From positions 124,001 to 188,000 of the forward strand of contig NZ_LDWR01000042.1 in assembly GCF_001039005.1 (NCBI RefSeq): DNA of 64,000 nt, read 5' to 3'. The DNA comes from Burkholderia cepacia. GTDB lineage: Bacteria; Pseudomonadota; Gammaproteobacteria; Burkholderiales; Burkholderiaceae. Positions within the stretch are counted from its first letter, which is position 1; every line of letters starts with the position of its first letter. The translations under genes were made by a program, and so were the position numbers. The notes beneath the pieces were generated by a model, which had not been told where the DNA came from, made no database searches, and saw only the letters and a list, made by a program, of their open reading frames with translations. Positions 1 to 7,757 of the stretch are shown here, piece by piece.

Positions 1-273
1 GTGCAGATCGGGCGCGATTTCGGCACACGCGTCGAGATCGTGTCGGGAATCGCCGCCAGCGATCGCGTGATCGACAACCCGGGCGATTCGATAACGGCCG
101 GCGAGGCGGTGAAGATCGTGTCGGTTGCGCCAGCAGTGCGAACGGGCCCGGCAACCGGTACGACGGCAGCGCCCGGCGCGCCTGCGTCGACGCCCGCCGC
201 CGTCGCGGCGCCGGCTTCGATGCCGGCAGCGGCAACGGCGGCAGAAGCACCTTCAACGCACGCCCGAGGCTGA
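1..273 (+). CDS. RND efflux periplasmic adaptor subunit, C-terminal fragment
   Basis: This is the 3' end of a membrane-fusion (adaptor) protein whose body lies off the left edge. The first codon, GTG, is unlikely to be the true start. The visible part opens with a segment typical of the membrane-proximal domain of RND adaptors (GTRVEIVSGIAASDRVIDNP), followed by a low-complexity Ala/Pro/Thr-rich tail of about 45 residues. Such adaptors bridge an inner-membrane RND pump to an outer-membrane channel, and a NodT-type channel gene follows 7 bases later, which supports the call. Pump substrate cannot be told from this piece. Confidence 0.8.
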   Translation: MQIGRDFGTRVEIVSGIAASDRVIDNPGDSITAGEAVKIVSVAPAVRTGPATGTTAAPGAPASTPAAVAAPASMPAAATAAEAPSTHARG

Positions 274-280
274 TCCGCCG

Positions 281-1819
281 ATGAAAACCCGCCAGATACC
301 CGTCACGCGCTTTCTCCATCCACTCCCGTTCGCCCGCCGCGTCGTCGCGCTCGGCGTCGCCGTCGCTTTGGCCGCGTGCTCGACATTGCCGCCCTATTCG
401 CCGCCCACCGTCGCGGTGCCCGCGCACTATGCGGGCGTACCGGCTACGGGCATACCGGCTTCGGGCGCCCCCAACGCCCAGCCCGGCTGGAACGTCGCGA
501 CCCCCGCCGATGCCGCGTCGCGCGGCCCATGGTGGACCGTCTTCAACGACGCCGACCTGAACGCGCTCGAAGCGCGCGTCGACATCTCGAACCAGACCGT
601 GAAGAAAGCCGTCGCCGATCTCCAGCAGGCGCGCGCGATGGTCGACTACCAGCATGCGGGGTTCCTGCCGACCGTGACGGCCGGTGTCGCGCAGACCCGC
701 TCGCGTATATCGCAGAACAAGCTCGGCTCGTCACTCGCCGGTAAAACGACACCCGACTACCAGGCCGGCGTGGCCGCGAGTTGGGAACCGGACGTATTCG
801 GCCGCGTGCGCGATGCGGTGACGGGCGCGCAGGCAAACGCCGACGCGAGCGCGGCCGACCTGCAGGCCGTGAAGCTGTCGGTCACGGCCGAACTCGCGAC
901 CGATTATTTCGCGTTGTGCTCGCTCGATACGCAAAAGCAGTTGCTCGACGACACGGTGCGTGCGTACACCGACGCGCTGAAGCTGCTGAAACAACAGCTC
1001 GCGGCCGGCGCGATCGACGCGTCGGCCGTCGCGCAGGCCGCGACGCAACTGGAATCAACGCGCACGCAGGACACCGACATCGACGCGTCCCGGGCGCAGC
1101 TCCAGCACGCGATCGCGACACTCGTCGGCGAAAGCGCGTCGACATTCGCGCTGCCGCCGCGCGTGCAAGCGTTCGACGTGCCGGCGATCCCGGCCGGCGT
1201 GCCGTCGCAACTGCTCGAGCGGCGGCCCGACATCGCGGCGGCCGAACGCCGCGTCGCGGCCGCGAACGCGCAGATCGGCGAGGCGCGTGCCGCGTTCTTC
1301 CCCGATCTCGTGCTGTCGGCGAGCGCCGGGCTCGAAAGCGGCTTCTTCGCGCCGTGGCTGACCGCGCCGAGCCTGTTCTGGTCGCTCGGCTCGCAGCTCG
1401 CCGGCACGCTGTTCGACGGCGGGCGCCGCAGCGCGTCGCTGCGCGGCGCGCATGCGCAATACGACGGCACGGTCGCCGACTATCGGCAGACCGTGCTGGT
1501 CGCGTTCCAGCAGGTCGAGGATCAGCTGTCCACGCTCGATGCGCTCGCGTCGGAGGCCGGCAGCCAGCAGCGCGCGACCGATGCGGCCGACCTGTCGCTG
1601 CGGCTGACGACCAACCGCTTCAACGCGGGCGCGGTCAGCTACCTGGATGTCGTGACCGCGCAGACGATCGCGCTGACGAACCGGCGCCTGGCCGACCAGA
1701 TCGCCGCGCGCCGGATGGAGGCCGCGGTCGGGTTGCTGACCGCGCTGGGCGGCGGCTGGCACACGGGTGCGGACACAACCGCCGCCGGGCATCCGGCCGC
1801 TACGCCGTCGGCGTCTTGA
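281..1819 (+). CDS. NodT-family outer-membrane efflux factor (lipoprotein)
   Basis: A protein of 512 residues forming the outer-membrane channel of a tripartite efflux pump. The N-terminus has a basic stretch, a hydrophobic segment and a lipobox (VALAACS, Cys near residue 35), as in OprM/OpcM-type factors. Two outer-membrane-efflux repeats follow, with the characteristic LLERRPDIAAAERR and FNAGAVSYLDVVTAQ segments. ATG 281 is chosen because it gives the intact signal sequence; the frame is open upstream, but that stretch lacks signal features. It lies 7 bases after the adaptor gene, so it is the last gene of an RND operon. Its 3' end overlaps the convergent histidine kinase gene by 20 bases. 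Confidence 0.92.
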   Translation: MKTRQIPVTRFLHPLPFARRVVALGVAVALAACSTLPPYSPPTVAVPAHYAGVPATGIPASGAPNAQPGWNVATPADAASRGPWWTVFNDADLNALEARVDISNQTVKKAVADLQQARAMVDYQHAGFLPTVTAGVAQTRSRISQNKLGSSLAGKTTPDYQAGVAASWEPDVFGRVRDAVTGAQANADASAADLQAVKLSVTAELATDYFALCSLDTQKQLLDDTVRAYTDALKLLKQQLAAGAIDASAVAQAATQLESTRTQDTDIDASRAQLQHAIATLVGESASTFALPPRVQAFDVPAIPAGVPSQLLERRPDIAAAERRVAAANAQIGEARAAFFPDLVLSASAGLESGFFAPWLTAPSLFWSLGSQLAGTLFDGGRRSASLRGAHAQYDGTVADYRQTVLVAFQQVEDQLSTLDALASEAGSQQRATDAADLSLRLTTNRFNAGAVSYLDVVTAQTIALTNRRLADQIAARRMEAAVGLLTALGGGWHTGADTTAAGHPAATPSAS

Positions 1820-3278
1820 TGAACGTGAGGATGAAGCGCGTCCCGCCCGCGTCGCTTTCGACGCGCGCGGTGCCGCCGTGCAGTTCCATCACCGACCGCA
1901 CGATCGCGAGGCCGAGCCCGGCCGTGCCGCCCGGCACGCCGCCGCTGCGCGCGGGGTCGCCGCGCACGAAGCGGTCGAAGATACGCGGCAGCAGCGCGGG
2001 ATCGATCGGCTCGCCCGGGTTCGAGACGACGACGCTCACCGCGTCCGCCATTTCGTCGACGCGCAGCACGATGACGCCGCCTGCCGGCGTATAGCGCAGC
2101 GCGTTCGCGAGCAGGTTGCTGACCGCGCGGCGAAACAGTTCGAGATCGGCGGTCAGCCGGCCGTGCCCGTCGACGCGCAGCGTCGAACCGGCTTCATCGG
2201 CGAGCCCTTCGAAATAGCCGGCGATGCGCTCCAGTTCGTCGTGCACGTCGAATGCGCGCTGCCGCGTGACGAAGCCCGGATGTTCGGCGCGCGCGAGAAA
2301 CAGCACGTTCTCGATCATCCGCGCGAGACGGTCGTATTCCTCGAGATTCGATTCGAGCAGCGCCTGGTATTCGTCGACCGAACGCGGCCGCGCCAACGCC
2401 ACCTCGGTTGCGCCGCGCATGTTGTTCAGCGGCGTGCGCAGGTCGTGCGCGAGATCCGCGCTGAATTGCGACAGGTGCCCGAACGCCTGCTGCAGGCGGC
2501 CGAGCATCGCATTCTGCGCGTCGACGAGCGCCGTCAGCTCGCGCGGCGCGCGCGACGCATCGAGCCGCGTATCGAGCTTGTCGACGGTGATGCGGCTCGT
2601 GTTCGCGACGATCTCGCGCAGCGGTGCGAGCGCACTGCGGATCAGCCAGTAGCTGAGCAGCATCGCGAACAGCGCGCCCAGGCCACCGGCGATCTTCAGC
2701 TTGTCGCGGTAGCCGTCGAGCAGTTCGGCGCGATCGCTCATGTTGCGCGCGACCGCGATCCGGATCCGCGTGTGGTCGCGCAGCGCGGCCTCGGCGACGA
2801 TACCGCGCACGGGCGTGCCGCCGTCGGCGGTCCACGTCGCGATCCGGTCGACGGTAATCCGGTCGTTCGCGGGCACCGGCGTCGCGTGCGGCGGGAACAG
2901 TTCGGCATCGGGTAACGCGGGCCGCGCCGGCAGCGCGGGCGACGATGCGTCCGGCGGATCCTCGAGCTCGGTGCGCTCGACGTTGTGGCGCGCGAGCACG
3001 TTGCCCTGCGCGTCGGCGACGGCCAGCGACAGCGCCGCGTTGCCGAACACCTGGCTCGTCAGCCGGTCCGCATGCGCGCGCACCGCGTCGAGCGAATCGA
3101 GTTCGCCCGCCAGCCGGCGCGTGTGCCGCGCGGCGAGCACGATGTCGAGGTCGTCCTGCCCGCTCACCTGCCGCTCGAGGCCGCTGTACACATACGTGCC
3201 GACGAGCGCGAAGACGGCGAGCGTGGTCGCGCCGAACGCGAGCGCGAGCGTCGCGCCGAGCGAGCGGCCGAGCGTCAT
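1800..3278 (-). CDS. heavy-metal-type sensor histidine kinase
   Basis: A membrane sensor kinase of 492 residues. Transmembrane segments lie near residues 9-31 and 196-213 and flank a periplasmic domain of about 160 residues. A HAMP region follows, then the dimerisation domain with H-box FSADLAHDLRTPLNN (phospho-acceptor His278). The ATPase domain carries N-box NLLANALRY, a G1-like SNPGEPID and G2 GTAGLGLAIV. The overall plan matches the CusS/IrlS class of metal-responsive kinases; metal specificity is an inference from the adjoining efflux genes. The start codon overlaps the stop of the response-regulator gene (ATGA), so the two are translationally coupled. Confidence 0.93.
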   Translation of the reverse strand: MTLGRSLGATLALAFGATTLAVFALVGTYVYSGLERQVSGQDDLDIVLAARHTRRLAGELDSLDAVRAHADRLTSQVFGNAALSLAVADAQGNVLARHNVERTELEDPPDASSPALPARPALPDAELFPPHATPVPANDRITVDRIATWTADGGTPVRGIVAEAALRDHTRIRIAVARNMSDRAELLDGYRDKLKIAGGLGALFAMLLSYWLIRSALAPLREIVANTSRITVDKLDTRLDASRAPRELTALVDAQNAMLGRLQQAFGHLSQFSADLAHDLRTPLNNMRGATEVALARPRSVDEYQALLESNLEEYDRLARMIENVLFLARAEHPGFVTRQRAFDVHDELERIAGYFEGLADEAGSTLRVDGHGRLTADLELFRRAVSNLLANALRYTPAGGVIVLRVDEMADAVSVVVSNPGEPIDPALLPRIFDRFVRGDPARSGGVPGGTAGLGLAIVRSVMELHGGTARVESDAGGTRFILTFIKTPTA

Positions 3279-3952
3279 GCGCCGTCCTTCGGTTCGAGCA
3301 CGTAACCGACGCCGCGCACCGTATGGATCAGCTTGACGGCGAACGCGTCGTCGATCTTCGCGCGCAGCCGCCGGATCGCGACTTCAACGACATTGGTGTC
3401 GCTGTCGAAATTCATGTCCCACACATACGACGCGATCTGCGTGCGGCTCAGCACCTCGCCTTGCCGGCGCGCGAGCAACTGCAGCAGCGAGAATTCGCGC
3501 GGCGTCAGGTCGATCCGCACCGTGCCGCGCTTCACGCGGCGGCGCACGACATCGATCTCCAGGTCACCCACGGCAATGCGCTCCGTCTCGCGCGGCGGCC
3601 CGCGGCGCGCGAGCGTGCGGATGCGGGCGAGCAGTTCGACGAACGCGAACGGCTTCACGAGGTAGTCGTCGGCGCCGAGTTCGAGGCCGTGCACGCGGTC
3701 CTGCACGTCGTCGCGCGCGGTCAGGAACAGCACGGGCGTCGTGTGCGTGTCGCGCAGCCGCTTCAGCACGCTCCAGCCGTCGAGCACCGGCAGCATCACG
3801 TCGAGCACGATCACGTCGTAGCTTTCTTCCTGCGCGAGCGTCAGCCCCTCGCCGCCGTCCTTCGCGAGATCGACGCTGAAGCCGGATTCCTCGAGCCCCT
3901 TCTTCAGGTACGCGCCGGTCTTCGGTTCGTCTTCGACTATCAGGATGCGCAT
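3275..3952 (-). CDS. OmpR/PhoB-family response regulator
   Basis: A DNA-binding response regulator of 225 residues, partner of the kinase gene it overlaps by 4 bases. The receiver domain has the acidic pair in MRILIVEDEP, phospho-acceptor Asp51 (VLDVMLP) and the LVKPF lysine near residue 101. The C-terminal winged helix has the family segments LTPREFSLLQLL and VRGVGYVLEP. ATG 3952 is chosen because family members begin exactly at MRILIVED; an upstream ATG at 3982 would add ten non-conserved residues. Closest in style to IrlR/CusR/CopR. An inverted repeat upstream (4042-4061) is a candidate autoregulatory site. Confidence 0.95.
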   Translation of the reverse strand: MRILIVEDEPKTGAYLKKGLEESGFSVDLAKDGGEGLTLAQEESYDVIVLDVMLPVLDGWSVLKRLRDTHTTPVLFLTARDDVQDRVHGLELGADDYLVKPFAFVELLARIRTLARRGPPRETERIAVGDLEIDVVRRRVKRGTVRIDLTPREFSLLQLLARRQGEVLSRTQIASYVWDMNFDSDTNVVEVAIRRLRAKIDDAFAVKLIHTVRGVGYVLEPKDGA

Positions 3953-4041
3953 GATCGGCCCCGTCTCATTCGGTGATGACATGCGCCGATGTTACCGGCA
4001 AACGATGCGGGAGCACCGCCCCGCGCCCGCGCGATACGGCT

Positions 4042-4061
4042 TGATTACGAAACTGTAATCA
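4042..4061. promoter_or_regulatory. candidate response-regulator box TTAC-N5-TGTAAT
   Basis: The sequence TGATTAC-gaaact-GTAATCA is a perfect 7-bp inverted repeat with a 6-base spacer. It lies between the response-regulator gene (minus) and the DUF4148 gene (plus). OmpR-type regulators of copper and heavy-metal systems commonly bind TTAC/GTAA half sites of this form. The same core occurs at 4636-4650. Confidence 0.5.
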
Positions 4062-4151
4062 GCGGGTCAGTGTGGTGACTGCTCGGGAAACCAGAATGGG
4101 AAGCGTGGGCCCCTCCCCACTCGCCGTTCATTCATCCGCCCAGGAGCCATC

Positions 4152-4409
4152 ATGAAACTCGTCGCTGCTTTCGTCGTTGCCACGCTGAGCCTGCCGTTCG
4201 GCACGCAGGCCTTCGCCCAGTCCACGCAGGCACCGGTCACGCGCGCCGAAGTGCGCCAGCAACTGATCGATGCCGAAGCCGACGGCCTGCTGCCGTCGAA
4301 CCGGAACGACTATCCGCCGTCGCAGTCGCAGATCGCGCGCAACCGCCAGCTTTACGCGCTCCAGCATCAGGACGCGGCGCCGGTCGCGACTGCTTCGACC
4401 GGAAATTGA
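4152..4409 (+). CDS. DUF4148 domain-containing exported protein
   Basis: A small protein of 85 residues with a signal peptide (MKLVAAFVVATLSLPFGTQA, cleavage near AFA-Q). The mature region has the DUF4148 pattern VTRAEVRQQLIDAEADGLLP followed by YPPSQSQIARNRQLYALQH. The family is common in Burkholderia, often in several copies, and its molecular function is unknown. A clear AGGAG lies 5 bases before the ATG. It is divergent from the two-component operon, with the inverted repeat at 4042-4061 between them, so co-regulation by that system is plausible. Confidence 0.85.
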   Translation: MKLVAAFVVATLSLPFGTQAFAQSTQAPVTRAEVRQQLIDAEADGLLPSNRNDYPPSQSQIARNRQLYALQHQDAAPVATASTGN

Positions 4410-4635
4410 TCTCGGCTTATTACCGACAGCCGGCTGACAGCCGCATGTCGCACCCGCCCGGCACATTTCCGAATATTCCGCGGCGCGCCAAAACCGCGTC
4501 CGCGGATTCCTTTTCAATCAAGCGCTTGAGCGTATCGATTCGACGGCTGTAATCCCGTTTAACGATCGACCCGCGTGCGTGAAAGCCGCCCTTGATCGCC
4601 GCATCCGCGGCTCCGCTATTTTTAGAAATCGGACG

Positions 4636-4650
4636 TTACCCCCGTGTAAT
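4636..4650. promoter_or_regulatory. second TTAC-N5-TGTAAT box
   Basis: TTAC-ccccg-TGTAAT has the same half sites and spacing as the box at 4045-4059, and lies 60 bases before the start of the exported-protein gene at 4710. It is the only feature recognised in the 300-base gap 4410-4709. Confidence 0.4.
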
Positions 4651-4709
4651 TCTCATTCATCCGACCTTCCACTAGATTGAAGGCGTTCCCAGCGCAACGA
4701 GGTGACACG

Positions 4710-5036
4710 ATGAATGCGAAACAATGGGCCGTCCTCGGCTCGGGCGTGCTGATTGCATGCCTTTCCGTACAGCCGGCGATGGCCGGTATTTCGATCGGTC
4801 TCGGCATTGCGGCGCCCGCGCCCGTCTATGTCGCACCGGCACCCGTGTATGTCGCGCCGCCACCGGTCGTCGTTCCGGCACCGCCGGTGGCCTACGCGCC
4901 CTATGCACCGGCCGTCGTGGCCGCGCCCGTGATGGTGCCCACGGTCGGCATCGCGCTCGGCTGGCATGGCGGCCGCTACTGGGATGGCCGCCGCTGGTGG
5001 GGCCGGCAGGACTGGGCCGCGCATCACAGCTGGTAA
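4710..5036 (+). CDS. small exported Pro/Val/Ala-rich protein
   Basis: A protein of 108 residues, predicted to be secreted. A signal peptide of about 25 residues (ending QPAMA-G) precedes a low-complexity stretch with repeats such as APAPVYVAP and PAPPVAYAPYAP. The tail is aromatic and basic (HGGRYWDGRRWWGRQDW). This plan is shared by small Burkholderia envelope proteins of unknown function. ATG 4710 is chosen because it follows a GAGGTG ribosome site; an in-frame start at 4677 lacks one. A box matching the response-regulator site lies at 4636-4650. No enzymatic motif is visible. Confidence 0.75.
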   Translation: MNAKQWAVLGSGVLIACLSVQPAMAGISIGLGIAAPAPVYVAPAPVYVAPPPVVVPAPPVAYAPYAPAVVAAPVMVPTVGIALGWHGGRYWDGRRWWGRQDWAAHHSW

Positions 5037-5162
5037 GCGCGCGTCGCGCGGCCGACGCCGACACCGGCATGCCGACACCGCCTTGCCGCAAACAAACTTG
5101 ATCGACTGCACGACTCGCTCACCGCCCGGTGCGCGGGCGGCGTTCATGCGTCGTCGGGCGAC

Positions 5163-5330
5163 ATGCCGGTCGTGCTGAACGAGCTCGGCGTACGCGTGCT
5201 CGCCGATCAGGCCGCCGACGCGAAGCGCGGTGCGGACATCGCATTCAACGAGTGGGGACATCTGTCGGACAACGACCTACTCGCGATGCTCGTCGCTCTC
5301 GACAACGGACCTTCGCCAGAGGCAATGTGA
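5163..5330 (+). CDS. short hypothetical ORF or gene remnant
   Basis: An open frame of 55 codons with GC-rich third positions, encoding MPVVLNELGVRVLADQAADA and, near the C-terminus, NEWGHLSDNDLLAMLVAL. The frame stays open upstream to the stop codon of the preceding gene (5034-5036) without a better start. The composition looks protein-like, but I recognise no family and see no strong ribosome site. It could be the surviving tail of a degraded gene. The remainder of the gap 5037-5378 shows nothing else. Confidence 0.3.
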   Translation: MPVVLNELGVRVLADQAADAKRGADIAFNEWGHLSDNDLLAMLVALDNGPSPEAM

Positions 5331-5378
5331 GTTGCTGGCCTGGCGTCCCGGTCTCGCCCACGTGATGGCGAGCAGGCT

Positions 5379-5723
5379 TCACCCGCGGATCGCCGCAGTC
5401 ACCACGATGAGCGCCGAAAAGAAAAGCGCCGGAGCGATATGCCGGAATGGCTCCCGATTTCGCAGCAACGTGAATAACGCGCCGATCATGATCGCACCGG
5501 CCAGCATCAGGCCCAGGACTCTGGTTTGTGGTCCAACAAGAAGTGCCGCACTGAACAGCTCGAGCGCGCCGCAGAGCAACTGAAACCATGCCGGGTAACC
5601 CCAGCGTGCGAAGTCGCGCTTCACCGCGCCGCGTCTTGAGAGATTGACCACGCCGGCAACCGCGAACAGCACCGCTGCGATCGTCGCGAGAATCGATTCA
5701 ACAGAAGCAGGGTTGAACGCCAT
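5379..5723 (-). CDS. DoxX-like integral membrane protein
   Basis: A membrane protein of 114 residues with about four hydrophobic segments (SILATIAAVLFAVAGVVN, a second around FQLLCGALELFSAALLV, then VLGLMLAGAIMIGALFTLL and ALFFSALIVVTAA). Size and layout match the DoxX/DoxX-like family, whose members are poorly characterised but often linked to redox functions. ATG 5723 is preferred because GGAG lies 7 bases upstream; ATG 5729, overlapping the SDR stop as ATGA, is an alternative. It forms a tight two-gene operon with the SDR gene and so should share the TetR operators at 6697-6748. Confidence 0.85.
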   Translation of the reverse strand: MAFNPASVESILATIAAVLFAVAGVVNLSRRGAVKRDFARWGYPAWFQLLCGALELFSAALLVGPQTRVLGLMLAGAIMIGALFTLLRNREPFRHIAPALFFSALIVVTAAIRG

Positions 5724-5725
5724 CG

Positions 5726-6649
5726 TCATGCTCCGGTGCGTTGCTGAAAATGCTCCCGTGCGGAGAGGTCCGCAATCAGGCCCGGGCCGTGCGGTTCCCA
5801 TGCCAGTACGTGCCGCGCATGCTGGCCGCTGACCGTCTGGTCGAGCGCCAGTGCGTCGGCAAATGGCCCGAGCGATTGGCGAGCGGCGTCGAGCGGCCAG
5901 CATTCGACGCGGTCGGCGCCGACCGAGGCCCGAATCGCTTCACCCATTTCGGCAACCGCCACCGCATCTTCCGCGACCACGTTGAGGATCTGTCCGTCGA
6001 CGCGATCGTCCCCGCTTGCCAGCCGCTCCACCGCGCTCAGATAGGCCGTGGCCAGATCATCGACGTGCACGGCAGGCCAGTGATTGCGGCCATCGCCGAC
6101 GATACTCACGCTGCCGGTCTGGCCGACCATGCCGGCAAGCATGCCGAAGATGCCGCCGCCGTAGCCGTGGACCATCGCCGGCCTGAGGATCGCCGCGGCA
6201 ATCGAACGGCGTGCTGCCAGCGCCTGCACGCGTTGCTCCACGGCGGGCCGCCAGGCGACGAGGGGGGTCGGGTTCAGCGCCGATGCTTCAGTGGCCGGCT
6301 TGCCCTCCGTATTGCCGTAGACCCATATGCCCGATGTGTAGACGAACGCCGCGCCGGGACGCAAATGGGCAAGCATCGCGTCAACCGCGGCCTCGTCGGC
6401 TGCAGCGGCGGAAGCATCGTTGGTCGACGCCATGTGCACGACGCCATCAGCGGCACCGGCAGTCGCGGCAAAGGACTGCGGCTCACGCAAGTCGCCCGCA
6501 TGCAGTTTCACGCCGAGACGAACCAGCGCACTCGCGGCCGCCGACCGGTCGTCGCGCACCAGCGCCGTCACTTGATGGCCGAGGCGGATTGCCTTGCGCG
6601 CGACCGCTTGCCCGATGTAGCCCGTACCACCTGTAATGAACAGTTCCAT
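5726..6649 (-). CDS. NAD(P)-dependent atypical SDR / epimerase family protein
   Basis: A cytoplasmic Rossmann protein of 307 residues. The N-terminus has the atypical-SDR nucleotide motif ITGGTGYIGQAVARKA, followed by an acidic residue in HAGDLREP and the conserved segments VHMAST and YTSGIWVYGN. It resembles the extended/atypical SDRs near NmrA-type proteins; substrate unknown. ATG 6649 is chosen for its GAGGA ribosome site and because the glycine motif then falls at residue 7. It is first in an operon with DoxX. The divergent TetR gene and two palindromes in the shared promoter point to inducible repression, probably by a small electrophile or drug. Confidence 0.9.
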   Translation of the reverse strand: MELFITGGTGYIGQAVARKAIRLGHQVTALVRDDRSAAASALVRLGVKLHAGDLREPQSFAATAGAADGVVHMASTNDASAAAADEAAVDAMLAHLRPGAAFVYTSGIWVYGNTEGKPATEASALNPTPLVAWRPAVEQRVQALAARRSIAAAILRPAMVHGYGGGIFGMLAGMVGQTGSVSIVGDGRNHWPAVHVDDLATAYLSAVERLASGDDRVDGQILNVVAEDAVAVAEMGEAIRASVGADRVECWPLDAARQSLGPFADALALDQTVSGQHARHVLAWEPHGPGLIADLSAREHFQQRTGA

Positions 6650-6696
6650 GGTGTTTTCCTCGATGAGTGCCCGCGAAGTCGACAGGTCACAAAAAA

Positions 6697-6748
6697 CGAG
6701 ACTCATCAGTCTCGTTTCGGCAAATGTAGGCGAGACTGATCAGTCTTG
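6697..6748. promoter_or_regulatory. two TetR-type operators in the divergent SDR/tetR promoter
   Basis: CGAGACTCATCAGTCTCG (6697-6714) and CGAGACTGATCAGTCTTG (6731-6748) are two near-identical palindromes, 34 bp centre to centre. The second contains the perfect palindrome GACTGATCAGTC. On the minus strand it fills the spacer of a good promoter for the SDR gene (TTGACA at 6747-6752, TACATT at 6723-6728, 18-bp spacer). The first lies just after the predicted start site. Confidence 0.65.
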
Positions 6749-6774
6749 TCAACCATTCGACGATCTGATATTTA
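6746..6774 (+). promoter_or_regulatory. tetR promoter, apparently leaderless
   Basis: TTGTCA (6746-6751), a 17-bp spacer and TATTTA (6769-6774) give a sigma70-type promoter. Its expected start site falls at about 6781, the A of the tetR ATG. No ribosome site precedes that ATG. The -35 shares bases with the SDR promoter on the other strand. Confidence 0.5.
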
Positions 6775-6780
6775 TCGGGC

Positions 6781-7386
6781 ATGAACACTTCCTCTGTCCC
6801 CGACTTGAGCCCGCTGCAACGCCGCAAGCGGTCCGCCATCCTCGACGGTGCGAAAACCGTTTTTTTAAGCCAGGGTTTCGGCCTGGCAACCATGGACGAC
6901 GTCGCCGCGGCCGCGGGCGTCGGCAAACAGACGGTCTACCGTCACTTCAAGTCGAAGGAAGCACTCTTCGTGGGTCTGGTGACCTCGATGTGCGCTCAGG
7001 TGGGTGGCGTGCTTGCCGGCGCGCTGGACGCACAAGCCGATGGCTTGCCCGAAGCCGAGTTGCGCGAACTGGGATGGGCCTTGGCCCGGATCCTCATCGT
7101 TCCGGACAATCTGCGGCTTTACCGGGCCATCGTTGCCGAGGCCGAGCGTCTCCCGGAACTTGGCCAGGCGTTTTACGAAAACGGCGCAAAGGTCGTGCGT
7201 GCGTTCGCCGCGAAAATTCTGCGAAAGCGATTCGACGAATCGACGGCTGCATTACGTGCAGCGACATTCGTTCAGCTGGTGCTGGGCGACGCGTATCTGG
7301 AACTGTCGATCGGCTTCCCGGTGCCCGATGTCGATGCGCGCTTTGCGTTGCAGGTCGACGAGGCGGTTGCGGCTGCACTTCGTTAA
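6781..7386 (+). CDS. TetR/AcrR-family transcriptional regulator
   Basis: A repressor of 201 residues. The N-terminal helix-turn-helix is clear (TMDDVAAAAGVGKQTVYRHFKSKEAL within residues 37-62), followed by an alpha-helical ligand domain of the AefR-like C-terminal type. It is divergent from the SDR/DoxX operon with two matching palindromes between, so it most likely represses both that operon and itself. The ATG coincides with the predicted transcription start, so translation may be leaderless. The inducer cannot be inferred. Confidence 0.95.
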   Translation: MNTSSVPDLSPLQRRKRSAILDGAKTVFLSQGFGLATMDDVAAAAGVGKQTVYRHFKSKEALFVGLVTSMCAQVGGVLAGALDAQADGLPEAELRELGWALARILIVPDNLRLYRAIVAEAERLPELGQAFYENGAKVVRAFAAKILRKRFDESTAALRAATFVQLVLGDAYLELSIGFPVPDVDARFALQVDEAVAAALR

Positions 7387-7757
7387 GAAGTGGCGCACGT
7401 CAATGCCGGACAGTTGTTGCCGCGAGCACCACGCGTACATCACGCGCTTGCTTCCTTCCGAATCGAGATGCGACCGCCTGCGCCGCAGGCTCTCCCGATT
7501 CGACTCTGCCACCGTGACGACACCGGAACGCGTCGTCGTCCACCCGATGCGAAGCACGCATACGTCTCGTGCGTGAAACGAACCCACGCCGCCACCACCC
7601 GCCGCCCGTTTCAGTGATTTTTCGCGAACGGAGGAATCTGAATATGTCACTTGTCGGCCCATTTGTAGCTACTTACGATCGATTCGACTAGTCGCGGTGG
7701 GACTGCACGGCACAGCTGAAGCGGGCCCGGTCTTCTCTCTGTTGGCGGATGCTCGGC
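7387..7757. other. intergenic gap, nothing recognised
   Basis: The 371 bases between tetR and the MFS gene contain only short overlapping frames without ribosome sites or protein-like composition. No convincing terminator or promoter could be defined, although a promoter for the downstream transporter must lie here. Confidence 0.5.
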
